Assembly (NCBI RefSeq): GCF_030272615.1 | Contig: NC_081406.1 | Location: forward strand, 473,202,900-473,266,899 | DNA: 64,000 nt | Source: Cryptomeria japonica | Taxonomy: Eukaryota; Streptophyta; Pinopsida; Cupressales; Cupressaceae | Reading direction: 5' to 3' | Shown here: positions 23,630 to 35,064 of the stretch, piece after piece | Numbering within the stretch: position 1 is the first letter of the stretch | How the letters are laid out: each line of letters starts with the position of its first letter | Position numbers and translations under genes: made by a program | Notes under the pieces: generated by a model | The model's database searches: none | What the model saw: the letters and a program-made list of their open reading frames with translations, nothing else | What the model was told of the DNA's origin: nothing

Positions 23630-24342
23630 CTCCTTTTAGGCTCTTAGGGAGATTAAATGGTGAACTCTCAATATATTGACTTGATCTATGTCAATCAAAC
23701 TAATGTTTCCATTGATTTTTCTAGGCACAGAGTGTCTAATTGCATTTGAACTGGTCCTATCTCTTGCAGAGACACTAACATGGGATAAATCTTGATTTAA
23801 AGCATGTGCATTATCAATATTTCCAAACAATCCTGAATGGAAACCTAATATATCATGTTCAGAATCTCTGGAAGAAGAATTAGACTTTGCATAAAGAGGT
23901 CAATCAGGCATCTTACCGGTATTATTATTCTTTTCTACCCAAGTAGCATTTGATGGCTCATGTAACACTGATCTCTTCTGACCTCTCTGTGACTACTTTG
24001 GCAAACCCTCTTGCAAAGTTTCACGAGGATGCTTCTTCATGAATGACCTAGTGTTTTTTCCTCCTTGCATTATGCTCATTTTTCTTTCTTATTGTACTTC
24101 ACAAGGACTGGCTCCAAAATAACAGAGTCACCACCCACTTCTATGGGATTTATGAAAACAAGCTTAGAATGAAATGCTGCAATTCCACAAACACAATGAT
24201 TTTCTTTATAAATTTAAGCACAAAATATGCTTTTGGATTCTTAATGTGACCTATCCCATCTGGATCACCACAATATGAATTAAAATATTTCTTAACTAGA
24301 AACTTTTAACAATTCATTTATCCCCAACAAAGTCGCCACTTT
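23630..24342 (-). pseudogene. J internal stub: leader and start of a gag-like ORF
   Basis: On the minus strand an ATG at 24079 opens MSIMQGGKNTRSFMKK, and the frame runs about 147 codons to SLRA and a stop near 23636, with in-frame TAG and TGA stops on the way. It lies 240 bp after the primer site, the usual place for Gag, but I recognise no Gag domain in what is left. Low-complexity Ser and Asn segments are present. The deletion to the 3' LTR follows directly. Confidence 0.5.
24321..24338 (-). other. Primer binding site of J
   Basis: On the minus strand TGGCGACTTTGTTGGGGA, four bases after the LTR end. TGGCGAC...TGGGGA primer sites are known in plant gypsy elements of the Tat/Ogre type. This is what shows that the LTR at 24343 onward is the 5' LTR. 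Confidence 0.7.
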
Positions 24343-24764
24343 TGTTGTCTTCAAAATTTGATTCACTTCAATATTATTACAATCATATGATAACTCTATG
24401 CAAAAGAGATATTAAAGGGAAGGAAACTCTTAGGACAAGATATGACAAGGTTTGATTTAACCTTCTACACTTTGGACCTACTCAGAGTCCAGGCGGGTAT
24501 ACCTTTGTGAACTAAATTCACACTTTAAAAAGATAAATCCACAGCAAACCAGTCCAGAAAACCAGTGGATCTAATCACCTTAAAACTTACTGAAAAAAAG
24601 GAATGAAAATTGTACTCATATTTAGTATTTGACCTACAAAACATGTAATACACAACCTCGATCTATACCAGTGCCTTATCCAAGGTCACAGAGTCATCTA
24701 AATTCAAATAATACTCCCCAATCAAAATATCTCTACACATCCCATTAGCTTGGCTTCTGTAGAT

Positions 24765-24777
24765 CCTTATATATGCC
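24765..24777 (-). promoter_or_regulatory. TATA-like box of J LTR
   Basis: Minus strand GGCATATATAAGG about 430 bp before the LTR end; the same word is at 23618-23630 in the 3' remnant. It fits the transcription start of the element, with U3 upstream. Confidence 0.5.
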
Positions 24778-25256
24778 TGACACACATAAGAACTTATTCA
24801 TACTTCATCAAACTATGTTCATCAAGATTCAAAGTATCCTACAAAGAATTTACTGGTAGAAATAATTCCTGCATATTTAATTCCCCTCTTGAAGAGAAAA
24901 GCTAAGAAAAATATCTACTGAAAGTTGCCTTACAACCTTATTTCAAATAAAATAACCCTGGATTATTTAGAATGAAACAGTAAACACTTGCAAACACATT
25001 TGAAGATGATACAAAGTTTAAACTCAAAACTAATGGTCTGTATATTGATATTATCTTCAAGAAAGTATTACAAGAAACCTTCGAATATTCTCCATTAAAA
25101 CTTGGAAAAGCTCAGATAAATTTCTGTAGCATTTTCTTACAATTATTTGCGATCATTTTTCTACTAGTCCTAGTATCCATTTATAACAATATGGATGCAC
25201 ATAGCTTCAAACTTTCCTAGGAGAATTTGTTACAATCATTTCTTCTCTAGAAGTAG
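24778..25256 (-). other. J LTR spacer between ORF and TATA-like box
   Basis: AT-rich sequence with no ORF or repeat that I can support. If the ORF is transcribed separately this stretch would be its 3' end. Confidence 0.5.
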
Positions 25257-28200
25257 TTACAAAATCTTTTACAAATATGGTTACAAGTCCTTTTCGACCT
25301 CTGCAGCTTCTTCTACTTGTTGTCCGGTTGCAACCTCTTCTAACTTTTCAGGAGTGCCTTCTAACTGCTCTACATCCTGGATGGCATATTTTCTTGTCTA
25401 CACGTTGTATACATCATTAGCTAGCCATGTGAAATTAATCACTTTTTCTTTAGCCTTGGTTAACCTTTTCCATGAATTCCTCATCTTGTTAACCTCTGAA
25501 TTGAGAAAACCGTAATGAGATTTGATTCTCTCTATCTCCTCAATTGTTACAACAAAAAAGGAAGTGTCATCTAAGTCAACAATTCCTTTTATTATGGCTG
25601 ACAATTTGGCCTCTAATTCCTTAAGCCACACTTGTTTGTCCTTTAATTGATTCGGGCTGACAAAAACTCCTGGGAGTAATTCAAAAACTTGATCAGTGTA
25701 CTCCTTTTTGTATAAGTTGATTTTCCTGTCAGCATTGTCTATCCCTTCTACTAATTTTATTATATCCTTTGTGGTGTCACAAGTGGATTTGATGATAGGA
25801 TCAGCCCCTGCTTCATCATAAGATACACAAATAAGCTCCAAATCCTGCTCTCTAGGCTTCCACTTGTCAAAAATAGGCATCAAAATGGCCTTATCTCCAT
25901 TAAGCTCATTCCACATATCTAAAATCTTGCTTATGTTGTTGTACAATAGTGAGGCACTCATGGTGTCTGCAAAACTTGAAATGGTAGCCCTTACTCTTTC
26001 TTCATACTTCTTGGCATACAAGGCATGAGCCTGTTTTAAATTCTCCAATTCTTGGGGAGTGATCTCGATCATTTGAGAACTAGAAGGTGTTGGAGATGGT
26101 GGGAACTCAATAATAGGGCTAGTAGGTGGAGGTCTTGCAGGAGAAGAGGAGATCATCAGTGTTTAAGACTCACCTTGATGGTACTGTCCTGTCAACTGGC
26201 TTTGCAGCTTAGCAATGATGCTATCTTTACCCCTTACCTCTTCCTTAGCACTGTTGTAAGCCTTAAAAATTGTCTCCAACTTGACTTGGAGGTCTACTTT
26301 TTCCTTAGCTTCCCTTTCTGCTACTGCAACACTAAACTTTGCAGTTTCTAGCATAGTGCTAGCAGCTTCCACCACCCCTGTGTTTTGCACTCTTTTTACT
26401 ATCATTCCACCAAGGTAACTTGACCCTGGGGTGTCCTTATTTCTCCTATTCTCATCCCTCTTAAGAGACCACATGACTAGTGCAGCATTATCTTTGCTAA
26501 AAGTGATTCCCTCCATGGGTTTAGTTTCTTTTCTCACTGCCTCCAATACCAAGGCATCTTCTATGTCCCACTCAGGGAGAATGAGTACTCCAACTTGTGC
26601 CACCATATCTCTTCCTTGCTTAGGAGTGATGGTCTTAAACTCATCCATCATTTCTTGCTTTATTTCCTCCTCAACCATAGCTGGATCTTTATGAGGTTGT
26701 TCACCTTTTCTCTTCTCACATCTTGCATTGTATTTGTCAATGTTTTGCTTCCATACAAACTACATGAATGCTCCTGATGTAACAAAGTTATTGTCAGCCA
26801 AGAAGTCCTCACTGGCCTGTTTGATCTCAAGATCCCACTCCTGGCCCTTAAACTCATTGGTAGTGATGTTCATCTCAGCAGCAAGGGGCTCTTCTAGCAT
26901 TCCTTCTTCTACTTCATCATATGTGTAGGCTATTTCTCCCAGGCTACCTAACTGTATCAGCTGCTCAGTTGCTGCCTGTTCATCTCCTATATGAATAGGG
27001 GATTGGGATGGAGAGTACAAGGGTGTATCAGATTGTATTTCTTTTCCTACTCTCTGCTTCTTTGGGCTCTCTTGGATGTCAATGACATCTTGTATCTTTC
27101 TCTTTCCTTTAGAGGTAGAGGGCTCCCCTGTTGTAGGCATCAGCACACTATAATTAGACTTCTTGTGCAACGTATAGTCACCAGGAGGGATTTCTCTAGT
27201 GGGGGAAGACCTACTTAGAACCATTCTTTCCTTTTCAGGGTTGTTTTTAACCACAACCTCCCTCTTTTCTTTCAGAGTCTGCATTACATCCTCAAAGAAA
27301 AGAATTAGGAACTTTATTTTCTCCTCAAAAGGGAAAAAGCTAGACAATGGGTCATAGCTGGTATCAAACTGATGTACAAAATCTAAGGCCTTTGTATAAG
27401 CCACCCATTTTTCCTTCCTCAACTCCTGCTCATCTAGATCAAACTCATTTCTAATGAGGTCTTTAGGAAACTGGAACTGATGGGGTCTACCTCTGCACAC
27501 TGCTCTCTTTCTAAACATGCCATTAAAGAAATCTTCAGGATTGGCACACCTGGACACTGCAGTTGACAAATGATAAGGTTTAAGAAAATCCTCAAAACAA
27601 TTCCAACCTCCCTTGGTTATTACAAATTGGTGGGCTATAGTAACCGTAGGGAAAATAGTCCCTTTACACCTGCCTGTTAGCTCTGCTTCTTGCACGCTAC
27701 CAATTTGTTTGAGGATTTCTGTAGTTCCCACTTTGAGAGGGACCTGATAGGGCAATAAAAATGGAGTGCCTTTGAAACCAAATACTCTGAAAACTGTGGA
27801 GACAGGGTATAAGTAAATATCAACCCAATTATGAACAATTTTTATATTTTCTGCAAATTCTTTTGGTCTAATAAATTCCAAAAGAACCTTGGGGATTCTT
27901 GGATTTTCTGAACAGAGGAGAGTCCTAATCTTTGATGCAAAACATTTATCAAATTTTAAGAAACTAGCATCATCTTTGTCCCATGACAGCACTGTACTCC
28001 ATAATTGCACTAGCATCTTTTCTCCATCTTTCTCTTTTATAAGATCCATTCCACTTGCAAAATAATCACCACCTTTGAATAAAAATAGATGCATGAGGAG
28101 GGAATACCATCCAAAAGGCCTATCAACCTTCCCATTCTTTATTCCTATCAACCCTTCATGGATATCATCAGTAATAAAGGAAGCATAATCAAAGGTTACT

Positions 28201-28922
28201 GCAAGAGAAGGATTCAAAATTTGAGCAATCATTAGCATGTAATGATTGGCCATATTTGATTTAGCATCCTCTCCCAAAATCTGGCAAAGTGACCAGTACA
28301 ATCCCTTAGCCCTAAGGGTGAACAGATTCAATGAGAAGGGCTCTTCAATGTTGGGTCCTACAACTGTCAACCCACCCATCTTCACAAAAAATTCCTTAAG
28401 AGGCCCATTTCTAAGGTGAGTCCTCTGTGCACTGTATACTTGAGCTAATGATTTGAAATTAATAGGCTCTAGAAAATTGGTAAACTCATTAAGCCCAAAA
28501 GTACTTCTGAATTCCTCATTATTTATTTCAATGAGGGCTTTCCCATTTATATCCCTAATGCTCCTTGTGACTGGATCATAATTATGTGCATTCTGAGTCA
28601 GGAGATCCATATCCATGAATACTCCTGGAACTACCAATTTTCCCACATCTAACTCCCAGATGCTATTCTATGGGGTTGGGGAATTTCTCATGCCAAATCC
28701 AACTTTGAACAACCCCAACCCAGACAACCCAACCTGTGGGTCTCTCAACCAGTTGCCCTTGTCAAATAACCCTTCTCCTATCTTCAAACGAGGAGCTCTT
28801 GGCACTAGTTCTTTCACTTTTGATGCCTGATTAGTTGATAATGTCAACTATTCAAGAAAATCATCACAAATGGCCCTATCCTGGTAATTAACTTTCCCTG
28901 AGAACTCTCTCTTAGGTGCCAT
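25257..28922 (-). pseudogene. Long ORF of unknown function inside J (1221 codons, five nonsense mutations)
   Basis: The frame opens at ATG 28922 (MAPKREFSGKV) and stays in one frame to TAA at 25257. Five in-frame stops break it: TAG 28850, TAG 28670, TAG 26762, TAA 26165, TAG 25400. There is no frameshift, and reading the region as one protein is natural on both sides of each stop. The first 450 residues look globular, with hydrophobic blocks such as YWSLCQILGED and NHYMLMIAQILNP. Around residues 590-615 lies a basic stretch with GKRKIQ and PKKQR, a possible bipartite nuclear signal. The last third is charged and helical, likely coiled coil (AVAEREAKEKVDLQ). I see no capsid, zinc knuckle, protease, RT, RNase H or integrase motif. 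I do not recognise the family. The layout 'DINGKALIEINNEEFRSTFG' is loosely like plant transposon-protein domains, which is weak evidence. Confidence 0.65.
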
Positions 28923-31217
28923 CTTAAAATATGCAAGTAATATAACTATTACCCCCAACTGGTTTTGTGACAAATCAAGACCTCAATTAAAGCACACTGC
29001 AAAGAAATTGCCACACAAGAGTACAAGAAAACCTGTTTTTAGCTTGAAGGAATCTGCTCTGCAACTGAGTGAATTTGCTCTGTATTTGAAGAAAATAGCT
29101 TTGCAACTGCTCCTCTGCAACAATTCTTTGGAATGATACCTTCACTCAATTGAGACAAGAGCATATATGGTACTCAGGCTCTTAACTGTGACATTGATAC
29201 CACATGCTTCGATCGTCCCTTTAGAATTGAATTCATGAGAGAATTCAAATTTTTCACTCCAACGGGTCACAACATACCTACACATTTTTCCCTTTCGCTC
29301 TTTTGTTGTTTCGTAGAGCATAACCTTCAGGCAATTTCATTAAACAAAATCACACCAACCATTTGATCAAATGAAACTTGATTGGTCTTTACACTGACTT
29401 AATAGCTTCACCTTAGCACCGGGCCCCACCTCCTTTTCACCATTTCGCGAACTTTATCCTCCGAGCACTTTTCTTTCGCGAAGTTGTGCTAGGCATTAGA
29501 TGGAACTTTAACTGCTCGGCATTTAACTCTTACCGGGACCGTAAACTTCTTCATTAACCGTGCCTTTATCTTGACTGCTAACGGTCTTTCATTATTTCGC
29601 ATAGCTTGAACCACTTTCAACTTTGGACCACGAAACAACACGAAGCGTTGGATCAAATCTAAGATGACCATCCTTTAAGGGAGACCTTTATGCTTGCTTT
29701 TCTTACGCCACTCTTTCATTGTTTACTGAATACCACGTGGCAGTCAACCATTAGCTTTGGAAAACTCTTCGAGTTTAGTTCAACGTCGGCCACATGTCTT
29801 TCCCTTATAACCATCGGTTACACCTTGGCAGGCCCTTTCCTTCTTCTGAAACCACGTGTCAATTGACACATCACCATCTAGCATTACACCTAGATGAACC
29901 TTCTCTTCCTTTCGCTATTTCGCAAAGCATATCCTTCGGTTGGTTCACAACCACGAAACAACGCGAGCCCTTGGATCAAAACGGAGATGACCATCCTTTA
30001 AACTTCATGCTTTATCTGTCTTCGGGGCCCAAAAACCTTTTCGCTATTTCACAGGGCATAAAACACGAGCACTTTACCATTGTGAATTCACGCAGGTCGT
30101 TAGATCATATTTGACTTGCTCGATGCTTAACAACTTAACTCAATTTGGCAGACATGGGCCCTCTAACTCAAACTCCATCCACGTGGCATCTAGTCACCTT
30201 TAAACTAACATGTCAACCTTTCATTTGCTAAGAGAGAACATTGGATTCCACCTCATCCTTGCCACCTATATCTGCCAGGTCACCTCTTATCCCGCGACAT
30301 GACTCACCACTGGGACCCACCTTGTAATCCTTAGACCCGACTTGCTGACTATTTTGACCTTCTGCCATGTGCCATCATCTTACTCGCCATCTCGACCAAC
30401 TGGACTGCCTGCTTGGAGTGCCATGTCATTTCGCTACTTCGCGAAAGCTAACTGTTGAGCATCTTCCTCCTATGAAGCTGCGCTAACCGTCAGATCAAAT
30501 GAGACTTGCGCATCTGTTATGCTCTTATAAAAACTCCCTTTTCGCAGACCGAAAAACCTTTTCGCTATTTCGCAGGGCATAACCTTCGAGCATCTATTAG
30601 CCACAAAATAGTGTGAACCGTCAGATCAGATTGGACTTGATCACCTTTTAGTCGCTTGGAAAGTCTTCACTGTAGGGTCCCACCAAACGCTTTCACCATA
30701 TCGCGAAATGTATTTCACTTGCAAGTTTCAGCTGTGAAATAACGCCAACCGTTAGATTTTGAACGAGATGAAGCCCTTTTAAACCGGACCAAATGCGCCA
30801 TTGAACACATTTTTCCCTTTCGCCATTTCATGAGTGTTAAACCACACGCAACTTCACCTAACGAAACAGTGAAAACCATAGATCCATCTGAGAGCTGCAT
30901 GCAACTTACTGGGCCCGACAACATTAGGAAGAAAAGACATAAGGCCTAAATTTCTACAATTAATTCAATAACCGCCTAGGCAAATGACATGGGGGGACAC
31001 CTCTTACGACCCCAAGACCCATTACTTAAGTGGATAAAGTAACGAAGGAATAGAAACCAGAGGGTTTTTTGATCAAACATTGAACGATTTAAAATTAAAA
31101 CCCTGAACCCTTAAGACCTAACACAGACTTGAAATAGTTGATAGTGTGTCTAACTCAAAATTTCAAAAACTTAGCCAATTATGGAAAAAGAAAACCCATT
31201 TTTAAACAGTGATAACA
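28923..31217 (-). repeat. J LTR 5' part with degenerate subrepeats
   Basis: Between about 29240 and 30930 at least nine degenerate copies of one module occur. On the plus strand the module reads TTTCGCTATTTCGC, then GCATAACCTTCGAGCA, then CGAAACAACGCGAACCG, then TTAGATCAAATGAGACTTG. Good copies start near 29295, 29440, 29920, 30040, 30425, 30560, 30695 and 30815, spaced about 120-140 bp or multiples. Repeats of this kind in U3 are often enhancer-like. From 30935 to 31217 I see no repeat. Confidence 0.65.
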
Positions 31218-31345
31218 GTGGGTTTCCTAAAGTAAGTGATAATGTTGATTGACTTAGGAAGCACTAATGACTTCACTAACAACTTTTGTGACAAGAAGTT
31301 AGCTACTTGTCTAATTTATTTTATATACTCGGCTCTAGAATTCTC
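31218..31345 (+). pseudogene. Gypsy protease fragment, unit 2, after J
   Basis: Resumes the protease interrupted at 23196: same words as 7803-7925 including GSTNDFTNNF. It ends abruptly at CTCTAGAATTCT, where the sequence restarts in the gag C-terminal block, a partial repeat of the unit. Confidence 0.6.
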
Positions 31346-32465
31346 TCCTACATAGTCATTGCCAAGGGCTTGTAAATATAAGAGAAAGGAGCTCTCCTAC
31401 ATAGTCATTTTCATAGCCTACCAAATTGACTCTGCAACATATTGAAGAAAAAAGAGCACCATGGTTATGTTTTAATTGTGATATCAAATATAGTTGTGGC
31501 CATGAATTGGAAGAAAATAGTTTTTTTACATTGAAACTCTAAAGGAGGAAAATGGGAAGAAGAGGTAATATTAGTGAGGAAATAAGATAGAAGAGGAATG
31601 TGTAGATACTCACACACTCATTTCTTGTCATGGTCTTGCTAGTTTTGGTACCCCACAAACTCTTAATGTGGTGGGTTGCCTAAAGTAAGTGATAATGTTG
31701 ATTAACTTAGGAAGCACTAACAACTTCACTCACAATTTTTTTAACAAGAAATTAGCTAATCGTCTAATTTATTTTATATACTCTACTCTATAATTCTAGG
31801 TCCAAATTGTAAATGGGGGTATCGTTATTTATTTAATAAAATGTCTTAAGAGAAATTTACCATGGGAGAATATCGACTTGATTGCCCAATGTTTTCTATA
31901 TTTTCATGGGTGCAACCAGTATAGTATTGAGAGTACATTGGCTCCCTAATTTAGGAAAAAAATAAGAAAATTTTAGGAGCTACCCATGAGATTTCACTTA
32001 AAAGGAAAGACAATGGAGGTAAGAGTTTTATGTGAAAAGTCCCAATAGATGGTAATCTCTTATTAAATGAAAAAGTTACTTAAGAAAGGAGTTAATAGAT
32101 TTGTAGCTCAATTATTTTTATTAACAACCTATCAGTTAAATGCTCCTAGATCAACAACAGAATCATAGATTGTCACTCAGTGGTTTTTGAAGATATGCCT
32201 ACAAGACTGCCTTCTAGAAGAGATCATGATCATTCCATATAACTAGTGCCTATAAGTCAACCACCTAATATTAGGCCTTATAGTTTGAGAAAGTAAACTT
32301 GAAAACATTGTTCAAAGGATGCTAAAGGTTGGTATTATTAGGCATAAATAAAGTGCTTACTCATCTCATGTGGTGGTGGTCCATAGGAAGGATCAAACAT
32401 GCAAAATTCACCTAAACTATAGAGTTTTCAATATGTATATCATAAAAGATAACATGAGGATAGTA
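31346..32465 (+). pseudogene. Gypsy gag C-terminus, protease and RT, unit 3
   Basis: A third copy of the block at 7491-8058 plus 15469-16017, here uninterrupted. It carries the empty sites of J (near 31670) and A (near 31920). Protease active site is MLINLGSTNNF, so both Asp and Ser are changed. RT N-terminus shows MKKLLKKGVNRFVAQLFLL, ENIVQRMLKVGIIR and SAYSSHVVVVHRKDQT. A 46-bp local duplication (CTCCTACATAGTCATT twice, 31346 and 31393) marks the junction with the preceding fragment. Confidence 0.65.
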
Positions 32466-32893
32466 GGGGTGTCCTCATCATTTGGTGGAAGGGGTGATCT
32501 CAATGTTGGTTTATGCCACGGTTTGTAGAATTTTCACTTTCAGGGGCAAGAAGACTCTACAAGCATCTCATTCATAATAGGCGGTAATGAAATGGGGGTT
32601 TTGGTAGAGAGAAGGGGGTGGGCGAAGGATGGGTAAGGAAAGTGAGGTTTTAAGAAAATAATTGGTTGAGACATCAACAAATAAGATAATGGTTTGTTTG
32701 GATGATAAGATTGAAATAGAAATGAAAGAAAATGAACAAAAATCTACTAAGAGGGGTTTGATAGGGAGATTTCAGGGCTATTGGTCAAGTCTTGGTGAAC
32801 TACATAAATAGATTGTAGAGTTATAGAGCCCCATTCTGGAGGGGGATGTACAAATTTATCAATGGGCTTGAGGGTTTTTTGTGCTAGTTTTTG
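32466..32893 (+). pseudogene. LINE ORF1 remnant, unit 3, truncated
   Basis: Same RT-to-LINE junction as at 16018. Reads KELVETSTN and GLIGRFQGYWSSLGELHK before it stops at a break after GTGCTAGTTTTT. The missing part starts at the FYNEQDK block. Confidence 0.7.
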
Positions 32894-33110
32894 ATATTTG
32901 AATCAAATTTATAGTTAATATAATAGATGTATGTAGTAATCCTAGGGAACACCTACACCTTGGGACCTTTTATTTCCATTTTTCTTCTTTTAATTATATA
33001 TACTATACTAAGGCATGATCTACTTTTCTTGTAGATTCCTCTCTCTCTCTCTCATTTTCTCCATCATGTTGGAGTTCCTAAAAGAAATTCATTTTTTCAC
33101 CATCAACCCT
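32894..33110 (+). mobile_element. Unassigned LTR-like fragment
   Basis: 217 bp starting TGATATTTGAATC, AT-rich, with a (CT) run near 33036-33050 and no coding potential. It may be the start of another LTR element into which D was inserted; no second copy is in the window. Confidence 0.3.
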
Positions 33111-33487
33111 TGTTAGCAGAAATCAAGAAGGAAGACTGAGAGGGGGGGGGTGAATTAGTCTTCACCGGAAATCAGATAATCAAACACCAAAGCATAAACT
33201 ACAGTAACTGAAAGATAAGCAAATGAACAACACAACACACAATACCAATATTTTTGACATGGAAAACTCGGTTAAGGGAAAAACCATGCTGAGAATCTAC
33301 CCACAATAAGATGATACTCTACAGTTGTATTTGAAAATATTACACTGGGGAACACACATGCATTCAGGCACATTGCCTAGACTCACTACCCAAAAGATAT
33401 ATTTCCAGAAGGCTCCAACCCTCAAGGAAGTCTCACTAACTTACAAAATAAATCAGACTACAATCTGAAAGAAATGAACTACAATAG
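33111..33487 (-). mobile_element. 3' LTR of D, terminal 377 bp
   Basis: Reverse complement ends CTGCTAACA, with a run of nine C and the hairpin module near 33258-33290 (ATGG/CCAT outer stem). Element F follows at 33488 after the target word AATAG (33483-33487). Confidence 0.88.
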
Positions 33488-35000
33488 TGCTGGCAATATA
33501 GCATTAAAACAGGCAATGAAAGATTGTTGACATTTCAATAAGGATATTGAGAAGGTTGTTGATGATTATGGATATAACTGATTAAAGATGTTTACTGTCT
33601 TGATATTATTATTTTGTCATTGATCTCAAGAAATTGATTTTCTAATTTAGTATGATGTTGCCATATCTTGAGAAATATGATTTGAAGAATATAAAGATGT
33701 CGGTAAAAGACATAGGAAAGAATATGATGAATAAGGGGATGAATAAGGTATTCAATGGGAAACTATTACCGAGTTAGACAATGATGAGATCATGATGTTT
33801 AGATTGTTTTAACATCATACATATGTTGTAAATTGTAAGGTTAATACTATACTATGTTACCAAGCAAAGAACCTAGCCGGTAAACCCTAAGGTTATCGCT
33901 ATCGGTTAATGAAGGCGGAATGTCTACCGAGTGAAGTTTAGTATTTACTGAGTTGTAACCGAGTTGTAACCGAGCTATAATAGAATACATTAAATGGTTA
34001 CATGCAGTATTTAATGAAGGAAGCTGATGAGTTGGAACTGATTAAATGATTGGTATGTCGTGCATGAAGTTTGTTAATAATCCAAGGCAATGGAAAGTCG
34101 GCATGAAGATCTACAATTCAGATTGAACCGCAATACCCTGGCACAAGTTCCAAGAAATATATGCAAGTTCCTAGGTGGGGTAAAACATTTTCAGATCGAA
34201 AGATGCATTGAACCTAGACAAGATCGAAGATCTGATGGCTATGATTGATCATGTTAAATGTGATCAAGGAGATTAAGTGGTTAGCTATTGTTTATAAATA
34301 GGAAACTGTTGATAAACAATGCATGCGAGCAAGTGTACGCACAGGGATGCTACATAGTGATTACCGAGCACAAAAGCTTGAAGACCTGTTTGAATAACAA
34401 AGTATAGAAGCCCAACAGATGGACAAGATTAGTTCTATGTCTAGATTGTATTGAACAAATAAGAATCTGCTTTAGCATTTTAGATGTGAAGTTGCAGATA
34501 GATTTTTATTACTGTTATTTTGTGAAAGTGACAGAAAATCTCTTAACCGAGTGGACTTAACAGTCTTATTTGTAAAACCCTCTAGCAAGGTGACATTTTG
34601 ATTGAGTGTTTGAAATCCTTTAACAAGGTCACTTCTAACAAGGTGAAGATCCTAACAGATTTGAGGGAAATCCCTTAACCGGGTCACATCTAGCAATGTG
34701 TTTGTAATCTTTAATAGGATTTGCTTTTAACCAAGCGTACTCTAGAAGAGTATATTTCTTAGTGGGTCCGAAATCCCACAGTGGTTTTTCCCTATTTGGG
34801 TTTCCATGTTAAATCTGGTGTTATGAGGTTTATGATGTTTATATGCTTTTGAGTTTGCATGTTTAACAGTTTTGGTTATATTACTAAAGTATATGTTCCC
34901 GAGGTTGAATCTGATGTTTTTATGGAAGATTAAGGTTGTATGATTCACCCCCCCCCCCCCCACCCCTCTCATCTTGTTGGCTATTGGATCTATACTTACA
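33488..35000 (+). mobile_element. 5' LTR of copia F
   Basis: Starts TGCTGGCAAT (TG-start with one change from the 3' copy TGTTGG) and ends ATACTTACA. TATA-like box TATAAATA at 34293-34300. CCTTAACCGGGT-like words between 34540 and 34720, hairpin module 34780-34808, C14 run near 34947. Related to solo LTR G. Confidence 0.92.
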
Positions 35001-35002
35001 TT

Positions 35003-35014
35003 AAGTATCAGAGC
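35003..35014 (+). other. Primer binding site of F (altered)
   Basis: AAGTATCAGAGC in place of TGGTATCAGAGC: the first two bases differ. Position just after the LTR fits initiator Met-tRNA priming in the ancestor. Confidence 0.8.
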
Positions 35015-35064
35015 TTTGGATTCCGAAAGAAAAGTTTAAAGGCACTTGAGTTAAAGATCCAAAG

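Larger units (their letters stand above)
23196..31217 (-). mobile_element. Element J: LTR retroelement with an inferred giant LTR, internally deleted
   Basis: An 8022-bp insertion flanked by the perfect duplication GTGGG (23191-23195, 31218-31222). Empty sites lie near 7800 (unit 1) and 31670 (unit 3). On the minus strand it starts TGTTATCACTG and ends GAAGACAACA. The last 434 bp (23629 to 23196) recur at 24777 to 24343, where a primer-site-like sequence follows. The simplest reading is a 5' LTR at 31217-24343 (6875 bp), a short internal stub, and a 3' LTR cut down to its last 434 bp. Alternative: a separate insertion inside a shorter LTR, which I cannot exclude. Confidence 0.8.
24343..31217 (-). 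mobile_element. Inferred 5' LTR of J (about 6.9 kb)
   Basis: Runs on the minus strand from TGTTATCACTG at 31217 to GACAACA at 24343. In order it holds about 290 bp of plain start, a zone of degenerate subrepeats (30930-29240), a 1221-codon ORF (28922-25257), about 480 bp with no signal, a TATA-like box (24777-24765) and a 420-bp end. The left limit at 31217 rests on the target duplication and the TG/CA ends, not on a second full LTR copy. Confidence 0.55.

Noticed and set aside
26163-26165. The TAA at 26163 in the J ORF as a genuine end of one gene and start of another
   Set aside because: The frame continues beyond it for 250 codons with the same composition and no shift, as at the other four stops. 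Separate genes remain possible.
24079-28922. J as a pair of tandem elements (LTR, ORF region, LTR, gag, LTR)
   Set aside because: No primer-like GTGGCGAC word or LTR end was seen between 28923 and 31217, so there is no sign of a first short LTR. Not fully excluded.
33036-33050. CT run as a promoter element
   Set aside because: Simple repeat in an unassigned fragment, with no nearby gene.
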